DNA of 24,844 nt from B2-G16 sp964528085 (lineage in GTDB: Bacteria > Bipolaricaulota > Bipolaricaulia > UBA7950 > UBA9294): NCBI GenBank assembly GCA_964528085.1, contig CAZGRE010000018.1:1-24844 (forward strand), read 5' to 3'. Positions 15,519-21,940 of the stretch are shown here, in pieces. Position numbers and translations under genes: made by a program. Position 1 is the stretch's first letter. Every line of letters begins with the position of its first letter. The notes beneath the pieces are model-generated. The model worked only from the letters and a program-made list of their open reading frames with translations. It was not told the DNA's origin and made no database searches.

Positions 15519-15545
15519 TTAGCACTTAAGGTTTGAGCTTGCTAA
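15519..15545 (-). promoter_or_regulatory. CIRCE-like HrcA operator of groESL (one arm degenerate)
   Basis: Read on the plus strand, the arms are TTAGCACTT and GCTTGCTAA with exactly 9 bases between. CIRCE is TTAGCACTC-N9-GAGTGCTAA, so the left arm matches 8 of 9 and the right arm 7 of 9. It lies between the -10 and the ribosome site, covering the probable transcription start, as CIRCE usually does. This implies heat-shock repression by an HrcA encoded elsewhere. Confidence 0.82.
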
Positions 15546-15548
15546 CGT

Positions 15549-15577
15549 ATTGTAACCGAGGCCGTCCGTCGCGTCAA
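15549..15577 (-). promoter_or_regulatory. Sigma-70-type promoter of groESL
   Basis: On the minus strand TTGACG (15577-15572), a 17-base spacer and TACAAT (15554-15549) give five of six matches in each hexamer. The CIRCE-like repeat begins 3 bases after the -10. Confidence 0.85.
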
Positions 15578-15625
15578 ATCATGATTTACCTTGTCCCACG
15601 GTCGGTTTGAACGGATAGTATCCCT

Positions 15626-16087
15626 GTGCCATCGGGAAGGGTTCATCTGCGAGTCGAGGCGGTCTGTTTGTTGGGGTGGGTCGGGATCGGCGGCTATCTT
15701 CTTGTGCGAGGAGCGATTTCGATCCCCGTCCTTTGGGGTTTTCTTGCCTCGTACCTGTTCTCGATGTTCCTCTTGAGCCCGGATCTCGACCTCGCGCGGA
15801 GCCGCGCCTTCCGACGTTGGGGGATCCTCCGCTTCCTTTGGCTTCCGTATGCGCGGATCTTCCGGCATCGCGGTATGTCGCACCGTCTCATCCTCGGCCC
15901 AGCGAGCCGCGTCGTCTATCTGACGGTGATCGCTGGGGCGATCGGACTGGTCCTTTCCCTGCTCGGGGTGCGGCTCGCTCCGGAGATCCCGTCGTGGCGG
16001 ATCCTCCTCGCGATCGGGATCGGGCTCTATCTACCGAACCTGACACACATATTGACCGATAGGATCGATTCGCTCCGGCGGGGATGA
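15626..16087 (+). CDS. DUF2227-like putative metal-binding membrane protein
   Basis: This protein of about 153 residues has four predicted hydrophobic segments (about 12-30, 33-50, 94-114 and 122-142). Between them lies a conserved polar core: LSPDLDL, then WLPYARIFRHRGMSH, and a late THILTD. The Asp/His pattern (SPDLD ... HRGxSH ... H) is that of the DUF2227 putative metal-binding family, related in style to YdjM-like inner-membrane hydrolases. The true biochemical activity is unknown. The start is a GTG without a ribosome site, with TAGTAT only 4 bases upstream, so it could be slightly off; a TTG about 14 codons in is the alternative. The gene is divergent from groES and is followed 45 bases later by the RlpA-like gene. 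Confidence 0.78.
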   Translation: MPSGRVHLRVEAVCLLGWVGIGGYLLVRGAISIPVLWGFLASYLFSMFLLSPDLDLARSRAFRRWGILRFLWLPYARIFRHRGMSHRLILGPASRVVYLTVIAGAIGLVLSLLGVRLAPEIPSWRILLAIGIGLYLPNLTHILTDRIDSLRRG

Positions 16088-16095
16088 GGGGCAGG

Positions 16096-16125
16096 TTGTA
16101 CGAGCGCGGGGGAAGCTTCTATACT
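16096..16125 (+). promoter_or_regulatory. Candidate promoter giving a leaderless rlpA-like mRNA
   Basis: TTGTAC (16096-16101, three of six), an 18-base spacer and TATACT (16120-16125, five of six) are followed after only 7 bases by the GTG start. Transcription would begin at or next to the start codon. There is no Shine-Dalgarno sequence for this gene. Confidence 0.5.
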
Positions 16126-16132
16126 CGCCGGT

Positions 16133-16534
16133 GTGAAGGAATGGACGCTCTATATCCTAACCAGTGTTGCCCTGGTCGGTCTGGCCTTGTTTTATTCCCT
16201 GTTCGGGCCGTACTACGAGGTCGGGATCGCCTCCTGGTACGGGCCGGGGTTTGACGGGAACTACACGGCGAACGGCGAGATATACGATATGAACGGGATC
16301 AGCGCCGCGCACAAGACCCTCCCGTTCGGCACGATCGTTCGGGTCGTCGATCTCGAGACCGGGAGGAGCGTCGTCGTGCGGATCAACGATCGTGGGCCGT
16401 TCATCGAGGGGAGGATCATCGACCTGTCGAAGGGGGCGGCGGAGAGGCTCGGGATCATCGACAAGGGGATCGCTAAAGTAGGGTTGCGGATCGTCCGCTG
16501 GCCGGAGGGGTATCGCCCCTCGCCGCGCCGTTAA
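16133..16534 (+). CDS. RlpA-like double-psi beta-barrel protein (septal ring lytic transglycosylase family)
   Basis: This 133-residue protein has an N-terminal membrane anchor (residues 6-26) followed by one double-psi beta-barrel. It shows GIASWYGPGFDGNYTANGE, then SAAHKTLPFGTIVRVVDLETG, INDRGPF and RIIDLSKGAAERLGI, the signature run of RlpA. The Asp in NDRGPF is the expected catalytic acid. RlpA proteins cleave glycan strands lacking stem peptides, outside the cytoplasmic membrane. Unlike E. coli RlpA there is no lipobox Cys and no SPOR domain. The start is GTG 16133; no ribosome site precedes it, but TATACT lies 7 bases upstream, consistent with leaderless translation. Weak catalytic activity or a purely binding role cannot be excluded. 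Confidence 0.9.
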   Translation: MKEWTLYILTSVALVGLALFYSLFGPYYEVGIASWYGPGFDGNYTANGEIYDMNGISAAHKTLPFGTIVRVVDLETGRSVVVRINDRGPFIEGRIIDLSKGAAERLGIIDKGIAKVGLRIVRWPEGYRPSPRR

Positions 16535-16547
16535 GGGACGGATCCGG

Positions 16548-16553
16548 TATGAT
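16548..16553 (+). promoter_or_regulatory. Possible -10 element upstream of efp
   Basis: TATGAT matches five of six of the -10 consensus and lies 14 bases after the rlpA-like stop and 32 bases before the efp start. No acceptable -35 is seen at 16-18 bases, so efp may instead be read from the upstream unit. Confidence 0.25.
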
Positions 16554-16585
16554 TACGATTACCGTGAACGGGAGGGAGTGACCGG

Positions 16586-17146
16586 ATGGGGCTTTCAGTC
16601 AGTGAGATGCGTAAGGGGATGACGATCCTCTATGACGGTGAGCTTTACGAGATCATCGAGTACGAGCACTCGAAGCGGGGGCGCGGCGGGGCGGTCGCCC
16701 GGACGAAGCTCCGCCACTTGAAGAGCGGCCGCGTCATCTCGGAGACGTTCAAGGGGGCGGAGAACACGGAGTCGGTCTTCCTGGAGTCGCGTCAGCTCCA
16801 GTACATCTACCACGACGGGACGGACTACGTCTTCATGGATACGGAGCGGTTCGATCAGTTCCCGATCAAGAAGGACGTCCTCGGATCAGGGGCCGACTTC
16901 CTCGTCGAGGGTAGCAACGTGATCGGTCGTTACCACAACGGCCGATTGGTGAAGATCGATCTCCCGACGTTCGTGGAGCTCAAGGTGGTTCACACCGAGC
17001 CCGGGGTGAAGGGGGATACCGTCTCCAACGTCGAGAAGCCGGCGACGCTTGAGACAGGGATCGTCATCCGCGTTCCGCTGTTCGTGAAGGAGGGGGATAG
17101 GCTTAAGATCGACACGCGGACCGGTACGTACGTGGAGAGGATCTAA
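16586..17146 (+). CDS. efp: Elongation factor P
   Basis: EF-P relieves ribosome stalling at polyproline stretches. The 186 residues cover all three beta-barrel domains: the KOW-like N-terminal domain, the central OB domain from about 66 and the C-terminal OB domain, with the family signature VVHTEPGVKGDTVSNVEKPA. The domain-I loop tip reads KRGRGGA: by alignment with E. coli (KPGKGQA, Lys34) the tip residue is Arg33, and the preceding Pro is Arg31. An Arg tip is known in Pseudomonas (rhamnosylated) and in Thermus-like EF-Ps; a GRGG tip is closest to the latter. The ATG follows a GGGAGGGAG site. It is the first gene of the compact efp-asp23-amaP-nusB-folD run, with 6-9 bases to the next gene. 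Confidence 0.97.
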   Translation: MGLSVSEMRKGMTILYDGELYEIIEYEHSKRGRGGAVARTKLRHLKSGRVISETFKGAENTESVFLESRQLQYIYHDGTDYVFMDTERFDQFPIKKDVLGSGADFLVEGSNVIGRYHNGRLVKIDLPTFVELKVVHTEPGVKGDTVSNVEKPATLETGIVIRVPLFVKEGDRLKIDTRTGTYVERI

Positions 17147-17155
17147 GGAGGGATG

Positions 17156-17539
17156 ATGGCCGAGAGAAGGGTTGAGATAGTCGATGAGGACGGCCGTATC
17201 ACGATCGCCGAGGATGTGATCAGCGCGATCGCCCGGATCGCCGCGGAGAAGGTCGACGGGATCGCACACTCGGAGGGAGGTTCAGCCGGGGGGCTGAAGA
17301 GCATCTTCGGCGGTGAGGACCTCGCGCCGAACATCAAGACCGAGCTGAGCGAGGATACCGTCCGGCTCGAGCTTCGAATTGCCGTCGAGTACGGATATCC
17401 CGTCCACGAGGTCGCGCAAGGGGTGCAGCGCAACGTTCAGCAGGACATCGAGCGGCTGGCCGGGGTCACGGTCTCCGGGGTCGATGTCTACGTGAAGAAG
17501 GTCGTCCCCCCGCACACGCATGAGGCCGAAGGGGAGTGA
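17156..17539 (+). CDS. Asp23/Gls24 family envelope stress protein, copy 1
   Basis: This 127-residue Asp23-family protein has the two conserved blocks: RITIAEDVISAIARIAAEKV followed by DGIAH near the N terminus, and the beta-sheet/helix core VRLELRIAVEYGYPVHEVAQ, then VQRNVQQDIERLAG and a VDVYVKKV ending. In Firmicutes, Asp23 is an abundant cytoplasmic protein held at the membrane by AmaP and linked to cell-wall stress. Two adjacent ATGs (17153, 17156) follow GGAGG; the second leaves 3 bases of spacing and is preferred. The C terminus is His/Glu rich. The next gene is a paralogue and the third is the AmaP-like anchor, so these products probably form one membrane-associated complex. Confidence 0.93.
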   Translation: MAERRVEIVDEDGRITIAEDVISAIARIAAEKVDGIAHSEGGSAGGLKSIFGGEDLAPNIKTELSEDTVRLELRIAVEYGYPVHEVAQGVQRNVQQDIERLAGVTVSGVDVYVKKVVPPHTHEAEGE

Positions 17540-17549
17540 GGAGGCCAAG

Positions 17550-17927
17550 ATGGTAGAGGGAGAGAAGGGGAGCGTTGGGATTTCCAAGGACGTCGTCACC
17601 GCGATCGCGGGGATAGCCGTCTCCGAGGTCGATGGGATCGCCAACCTCCGGCGTGGGGACAGCACGTTCCGCCGCGGCGAGGGGATGAAGAGGTACGTCG
17701 ACACAACGGTGGAGGGGGACGTGGTGACCGTCACCGTCAGGATCACCGTCCTCTACGGGCATCAGATCCACAAGGTGGCGAAGCAGGTGCAGACGAGGAT
17801 AAAGACGGAGATTGAACGGATGACCGGCCTCCGTGTCAGTGCGGTGAACGTCGACGTGCAACGGCTGGTCCAGCCGGAGGATGCACCGGAAGAGGACGAG
17901 GAAGAATGCGAGACATCAGAGTCTTAG
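17550..17927 (+). CDS. Asp23/Gls24 family protein, copy 2
   Basis: This is a 125-residue paralogue of the preceding gene, with the same layout: GSVGISKDVVTAIAGIAVSE, then VDGIANLRRGD, then a VVTVTVRITVLYGHQIHKVA core and VSAVNVDVQRL. The C-terminal 18 residues are strongly acidic (EDAPEEDEEE). I chose the ATG at 17550 because it follows GAGGAGG at good spacing; the frame extends ten codons into the previous gene. The coding region overlaps the start of the AmaP-like gene by 22 bases, so translation is likely coupled. Tandem Asp23 copies next to AmaP are common in Firmicutes, which supports heteromeric assembly. Confidence 0.92.
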   Translation: MVEGEKGSVGISKDVVTAIAGIAVSEVDGIANLRRGDSTFRRGEGMKRYVDTTVEGDVVTVTVRITVLYGHQIHKVAKQVQTRIKTEIERMTGLRVSAVNVDVQRLVQPEDAPEEDEEECETSES

Positions 17928-18454
17928 GGAACCTCGCCGCCTTGTCAGTCACCGCCGGGCTGGGGGTCTTCCTGATCATCCTCGGTGCCGGCGTTCCGAT
18001 CGCCGGGTTCGCGGCCTTCCTCACCACGACAGGAGGGATGGTCCTGCTGATCGTGCTGGGTACCGTCCTCATCGGGGTGGGGATTCACTTCCTGATTGCG
18101 ATCGCCGACGAGCGGTTGAACGCTTCCCTGTTCGTCAGGGAGGGGGAGTGGGGGAGGATTGAGGTCTCCCCGTTTGCGATCCGGGAGTTCATCAGCGGGA
18201 TCCTCCGCGACGAGCTCGGGATCGGTCGTTTCCGGATCAGGCTTTCCCACCGCCAAGGTGGGGTCGGGATCGCCGTCAGGATGACCCTCTCCCCGGATCA
18301 GCGGGTCCCAGAGGTCGGTGAATCGATCCAACGCGAATTGATGCGGCACGTCGCCGAACGGACCGGGGTCGAGGTCCGGGAGGTCTCCGTCCTGGTTCGC
18401 AGCATCAGAAGCGATGCGAAGGAGATCGGGGATGAACCGCCCGCCGAGCCCTAG
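17906..18454 (+). CDS. amaP: AmaP-like alkaline shock response membrane anchor protein
   Basis: This 182-residue protein starts with two transmembrane helices (about 8-32 and 40-66, rich in Gly, Val, Ile and Leu, separated by a short Thr/Gly turn). A cytoplasmic Asp23-like domain follows (about 70-168: AVRMTLSPDQRVPEVGE, IQRELMRHVAERTGVEVRE, VSVLVRSI). That is the architecture of AmaP, which recruits Asp23 to the membrane. The ATG lies within the end of asp23 copy 2, after GAGGAAG. The C-terminal tail is acidic and Pro-rich (DEPPAEP). The gene overlaps the next small membrane-protein gene by 23 bases. The assignment rests on architecture and context more than on a unique motif. Confidence 0.85.
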   Translation: MRDIRVLGNLAALSVTAGLGVFLIILGAGVPIAGFAAFLTTTGGMVLLIVLGTVLIGVGIHFLIAIADERLNASLFVREGEWGRIEVSPFAIREFISGILRDELGIGRFRIRLSHRQGGVGIAVRMTLSPDQRVPEVGESIQRELMRHVAERTGVEVREVSVLVRSIRSDAKEIGDEPPAEP

Positions 18455-18635
18455 GTCGATCGGTGCCGTGATCGGCCTCCTCGCCGGGGCCCTCCTCGTC
18501 CTCGTCGGCTGGCGGATCCTCATGATCCTGATTGGATTCGCCCTCGCCGGCTACCTGGTCGGGTTTTCGTTCGAATCGCGCCGCAAGGTGATGAACCGGA
18601 TCAAGGACGCGTTTACGAGGCTATTCTCCGACTGA
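18432..18635 (+). CDS. Small membrane protein (DUF2273-like) of the Asp23/AmaP cluster
   Basis: This 67-residue protein consists mainly of two close hydrophobic helices (about 11-27 and 28-45, LLAGALLVLVGWRILMILIG) followed by a basic amphipathic tail (SRRKVMNRIKDAFTRLFSD). Small two-helix proteins of the DUF2273 group accompany AmaP and Asp23 in Firmicutes; the size, topology and position match. The ATG at 18432 follows AAGGAG by 8 bases; an in-frame ATG six codons upstream (18414) is less well placed. It overlaps the amaP end by 23 bases and the nusB start by one base (TGATG). Confidence 0.8.
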   Translation: MNRPPSPRSIGAVIGLLAGALLVLVGWRILMILIGFALAGYLVGFSFESRRKVMNRIKDAFTRLFSD

Positions 18636-19036
18636 TGCAGCGGACCGAGGCACGGGAGTTCCTGCTGAGCGCCCTTTACCGGCGCGAGTTCCTCCCCGTC
18701 CCGCTCGACGAGATCCTCGCCGAGGTCGAGGCGGGTGAGCAGCGCTCCTACATCGAGCGGGTATTCTCCGGGATCATCGCCAACAAGGAGGAGATCGATT
18801 CCCTCATCGGTGCGCATACGATCGGGTGGCGGTTTGAGAGGTTGGGGTTGGTCGATCGGAATATCCTCCGGCTCGGGGTGTACGAGCTCCTTTACGATGA
18901 CGAAATCCCCCCTGAGGTGGCGATCGACCAGGCGATCGAGCTCGCCAAGAAGTACGGGACGGAGCAGGCGCGGGTCTTCATAAACGGGATACTCGATCGG
19001 ATCTGGAAGGAGGCGCGTGAGCGCAAAGCTGCTTGA
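18635..19036 (+). CDS. nusB: Transcription antitermination protein NusB
   Basis: NusB, with NusE (S10), binds boxA RNA and supports antitermination of rRNA operons. The all-helical 133-residue protein shows the expected start (QRTEAREFLLSALYRREF), a central DRNILRLGVYELLY and IPPEVAIDQAIELAKKYGTE, and a late ARVFINGILDRI. The length is typical (130-145). The ATG overlaps the stop of the preceding gene (TGATG) and the 3' end overlaps folD by 20 bases, so it is part of a coupled operon. The asp23-nusB-folD order is seen in Firmicutes and Thermotogae. Confidence 0.95.
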   Translation: MQRTEAREFLLSALYRREFLPVPLDEILAEVEAGEQRSYIERVFSGIIANKEEIDSLIGAHTIGWRFERLGLVDRNILRLGVYELLYDDEIPPEVAIDQAIELAKKYGTEQARVFINGILDRIWKEARERKAA

Positions 19037-19853
19037 CGGAAGGGGGTTGGCCGCCGCGCGCGAGAGAGAGCTCGCGGTACGGGTGGAGGGGCTCCGAGCG
19101 GAGGGGATCACCCCCCGCCTCGTCGTATTGATAAGCGAAGCGGGGAGAAAGGGGGCGTACTTCCGCGCGAAGGAAAGGATCGGGGCGAGAATCGGTGTAG
19201 CCGTCAAAGGGATTCCGTTTCCGCATGCTGGCGGCTTGAAGGAGACGATGGAGCGGCTCTCCTCCGATCCGTCCGTCTCCGGGATCATGGTCGAGGCCCC
19301 TCTCCCTCCCGGGATCGAACCGGTCGCGATCCGCGAGACCCTCCCCCCGGCGAAGGACGTCGATTGCGGTGGGACGGTGGCGCTCGGCCGGCTGCTCTGC
19401 GGGGAGCCGGCCTTCCCCCCGGCGACGGCGGAGGCGGTCATCGCCCTCCTCACCGGTCATCGGATCGACCCTGCCGGCAAAAACGTCATCATCGTCGGAC
19501 GGAGCCTCGTCGTCGGCCGGCCGCTCGCCCTCCTCTTCCTCGACCGGGATGCGACGGTGACGGTATGCCACTCCAAGACGAAGGATCTCGCCGCACACAC
19601 GCGCGATGCGGATATCGTATGCGTCGCCGCCGGTAGGCCCCGGCTGGTCACCGGGTCGATGATCCGGCCGGGTGCGGTCGTCGTCGATGTCGGTACGAAT
19701 CGATCCCCCTCGGGCCTGGTCGGGGACGTCGATCCGGAATCGGTCGCTTCTGTCGCCGGATGGCTGAGCCCGGTCCCCGGCGGGGTCGGCCCGCTGACGA
19801 CGACGATCCTGATGGAGCACGTCGTCGCGGCGGCCGAGCGGCTGAATCGGTGA
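19017..19853 (+). CDS. folD: FolD-like bifunctional methylenetetrahydrofolate dehydrogenase/cyclohydrolase, divergent active site
   Basis: FolD interconverts methylene-, methenyl- and formyl-tetrahydrofolate with NADP(H). The 278 residues match the family length. The C-terminal Rossmann domain is canonical: NVIIVGRSLVVGRPLALLFL, TVTVCHSKTKDLAAHTRDAD, VVVDVGTNR and PVPGGVGPLT. In the N-terminal catalytic domain, Tyr48 and Lys52 (YxxxK) are kept, but the catalytic Gln of the VQLPLP motif is Glu93 (VEAPLP), KDVDG reads KDVDC, and the usual PCTP is FPPAT. The GTG start gives SAKLLDGRGLA, the normal family beginning, right after GGAAGGAGG. It overlaps nusB by 20 bases and the PHP gene by 4 (GTGA). 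The changed residues may alter the cyclohydrolase step, so bifunctionality should not be assumed. Confidence 0.9.
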   Translation: MSAKLLDGRGLAAARERELAVRVEGLRAEGITPRLVVLISEAGRKGAYFRAKERIGARIGVAVKGIPFPHAGGLKETMERLSSDPSVSGIMVEAPLPPGIEPVAIRETLPPAKDVDCGGTVALGRLLCGEPAFPPATAEAVIALLTGHRIDPAGKNVIIVGRSLVVGRPLALLFLDRDATVTVCHSKTKDLAAHTRDADIVCVAAGRPRLVTGSMIRPGAVVVDVGTNRSPSGLVGDVDPESVASVAGWLSPVPGGVGPLTTTILMEHVVAAAERLNR

Positions 19854-20710
19854 TCGAAGTGACGGGATACGCCGATCTTCACCTCCATACGACCGCCTCG
19901 GATGGGAGGCAGACGATCCCCGAGCTCGTCCGCCGCGCCAAGTCGCTCTCCTTCTCCGCCATCGCCATCACCGACCACGATACCCTCTCCCCCGATCTCT
20001 CCCTCCCGGTCGAGCGGATCTGGGGGGTCGAGGTGATCACCGGGATCGAGATCAAGGCCGACTTCGACGGAGTCCGCGGCGAGCTCCTCGCCTACTTCGT
20101 CGACCCTTCCTCAGAGCGGCTCCGCCGGTTCCTGGCGCGAATGGAGGGTGCACGGCAGAGGCGGATGGCGATGATGATCGAGCGCTGCCGGGAGGAGACG
20201 GGCGTTCCGATCGGGGTCGACGATGTCCGCGCCCTTGCTGAGAGGAGCATCGGCCGGCCGCACCTCGCTCGGATCCTTGTGGAGAAGGGGATCGTGAAGA
20301 GCGTCAACGAGGCGTTCGCCGACCTGATCGGGGACGATAGGCCGTGCTACGTCCCGATCGAGAAGGCATCGTTCCGCGAGGTCGCAGAGACGATACACTC
20401 CGCCGGTGGGGTCGCCTCCCTCGCCCATCCCGGCCTGATGAAGGTCGACGACTGGGAGACCTTCCTCGATACGATAAAGGATGGGGGGGTCGATGCGATC
20501 GAGGCGTTCTACCCTTACGGGCTCGCCGGGATCCGCCCGACGGTCGAACCGCGGATCCTTGTTACGATGGCTGATGAGCGGGGGTTCCTCCTGACAGGGG
20601 GATCGGACGACCATGGTCCGGGGTCGGGGAGGGGGAGGTTGGGGTCGATCCGGCTCCCCTACGAGCGGGTGGAGGCGCTGAAGGAGGCCCTTCCGAAGGG
20701 CGCCCGTTAA
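19850..20710 (+). CDS. PHP-domain phosphoesterase (YciV/RNase AM-like, nucleoside 3',5'-bisphosphate phosphatase type)
   Basis: This 286-residue polymerase-and-histidinol-phosphatase (PHP) metal-dependent hydrolase has the successive metal motifs DLHLHTTASDG (about 9-19), ITDHDTL, GIEIKADFDG, the RPHLARILVEKG helix, SLAHPGL and GGSDDHGP near the C terminus. This matches the PHP family that includes E. coli YciV/TrpH, which removes the 3'-phosphate of pAp and trims RNA 5' ends. The GTG start at 19850 overlaps the folD stop as GTGA; a second GTG lies three codons later. An upstream ATG at 19760 is inside folD and would add 30 residues of low-complexity Arg/Asp sequence, so it is rejected. The stop overlaps the convergent MFS gene stop by 3 bases. 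Confidence 0.9.
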   Translation: MIEVTGYADLHLHTTASDGRQTIPELVRRAKSLSFSAIAITDHDTLSPDLSLPVERIWGVEVITGIEIKADFDGVRGELLAYFVDPSSERLRRFLARMEGARQRRMAMMIERCREETGVPIGVDDVRALAERSIGRPHLARILVEKGIVKSVNEAFADLIGDDRPCYVPIEKASFREVAETIHSAGGVASLAHPGLMKVDDWETFLDTIKDGGVDAIEAFYPYGLAGIRPTVEPRILVTMADERGFLLTGGSDDHGPGSGRGRLGSIRLPYERVEALKEALPKGAR

Positions 20711-21861
20711 ACCGCTTCCCCCTCCGCCCTCCAGGCGAGGATCAGCCCGGCGGCGATCAGCGGGAGGAGCGATACGCCGTTCATCACGGGGATGATCCCG
20801 AACCGGTCGGCGAGCCAGCCGATCGGGGTCAGGGCGAGGCCGCCGAACCCCCATGCAAGCCCCATCACGAGCCCGGAGACGAGCCCGGTCCGCCCTGGGA
20901 TCGACTCCTGCGCAGCGACGACCCCGACCGGTATTGAGGAGAGGCCGAAGACACCGGCGAGGGCGATCAGCGGGAGGGAGAGGGATACCGGGGAATGGAG
21001 GAAGCCGAGGTAGAACGGGGTGGCGAGGAGGAGCGAGCCGAAGATGACCGGCTTCCGGCCGAGCCGGTCGGAGAGGTTCCCGGCGAAGAATCCGGCCGCC
21101 GCGCCGGCGAGAAGGAAGAGGCTGATCGCTCCGCCGCCGGCCAGCGTCGAACCCCCACGAGCGGCGACCAATACGGCGAGGAAGTTAGCGAACCCGATCG
21201 AGCAGGCGGACGATAGGACGATCGCGAACCAGAGGGTGAGGAGGCGGTGGGGTATCCGCGGAAGGAGCGAGCCTTCCTTCGCCTTCTTCGTGGGCGGTGG
21301 AAGGGCGTGGTGGAGGAGGAGGGAGAACCCAACCAGCAGGATCAGGCCGGGGATGAGGAGGAGGGGCGTTCCGGTCATCGACAACCGATCGACGAACGAT
21401 ACGATGAACACCGGCGCGACCGCCCCGCCGAGGGTCCCTCCCGATGAGAAGAACGCCATCAACAGGCCGCGGCGACTAGGGGTTCCCCCTGCAACGAGGG
21501 ATGCCGCCGCCGGATGGAAGAGGGCCGTCCCGATTCCGGCCGCGATCATGATTAGGAGGAGCTCGGAGGAGCTTCCGACCCGGCCGATGAACGACATGGC
21601 GATCACGGTCAGTACCGGGCCGATGACGACCAGGCCCGGCCGTTCGGAGCGGTCGACGAGGAGCCCGAGCCCGGGCTGAAGGAGGGAGTTGGTCGCTATC
21701 CGGAGGGTGCCGAGGGCGCCGGCTAGGGTGAGGGAGAGGTCGAGCTTGGCGATCAGAAGCGGGAGGAGGGGGGCGAAGAAGCTGGCGAACCCGTCGTTCA
21801 CCAGGTGGCCGAGGAAGAGCGCCGCCGTCCGTCTCACCGGGGAATCCGAGCCTGCCCTCAT
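20707..21861 (-). CDS. MFS transporter, fosmidomycin-resistance (Fsr)-like
   Basis: This 384-residue protein has about 12 hydrophobic segments in two halves, separated by a charged central loop (around residues 188-205, PPPTKKAKEG). It opens with FLGHLVNDGFASFFAPLLPL, typical of the Fsr-like MFS group. The MFS loop 2-3 motif appears as GLLVDRSERPG and its second-half repeat as GNLSDRLGRKP. The substrate cannot be read from sequence; drug or small-anion efflux is a family-level guess. The ATG at 21861 has no ribosome site, but TATGAT lies 8 bases upstream, consistent with a leaderless mRNA. It is convergent with the PHP gene. Confidence 0.9.
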   Translation of the reverse strand: MRAGSDSPVRRTAALFLGHLVNDGFASFFAPLLPLLIAKLDLSLTLAGALGTLRIATNSLLQPGLGLLVDRSERPGLVVIGPVLTVIAMSFIGRVGSSSELLLIMIAAGIGTALFHPAAASLVAGGTPSRRGLLMAFFSSGGTLGGAVAPVFIVSFVDRLSMTGTPLLLIPGLILLVGFSLLLHHALPPPTKKAKEGSLLPRIPHRLLTLWFAIVLSSACSIGFANFLAVLVAARGGSTLAGGGAISLFLLAGAAAGFFAGNLSDRLGRKPVIFGSLLLATPFYLGFLHSPVSLSLPLIALAGVFGLSSIPVGVVAAQESIPGRTGLVSGLVMGLAWGFGGLALTPIGWLADRFGIIPVMNGVSLLPLIAAGLILAWRAEGEAV

Positions 21862-21869
21862 GAAGCCGG

Positions 21870-21899
21870 ATCATAACCGGCGGCGGAGGCCTACGGCAA
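21870..21899 (-). promoter_or_regulatory. Candidate promoter giving a leaderless MFS mRNA
   Basis: On the minus strand TTGCCG (21899-21894, four of six), an 18-base spacer and TATGAT (21875-21870, five of six) precede the MFS ATG by 8 bases. The transcript would start at or next to the AUG. Confidence 0.55.
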
Positions 21900-21940
21900 G
21901 GGGGTAGAAACCCTTTCGGCTCTGTCTTTAGGCTTGCGTC

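Noticed and set aside
19760..19849. Upstream ATG giving a 30-residue extension of the PHP protein
   Set aside because: It lies inside folD, encodes low-complexity Arg/Asp sequence, and the GTGA overlap at 19850 gives the normal family start.
21900..21930. Small hairpin (GGGT/ACCC) between the saccharopine-dehydrogenase-like and MFS genes, considered as a terminator
   Set aside because: The stem is only 4-5 bases and no T-run follows it on the minus strand.
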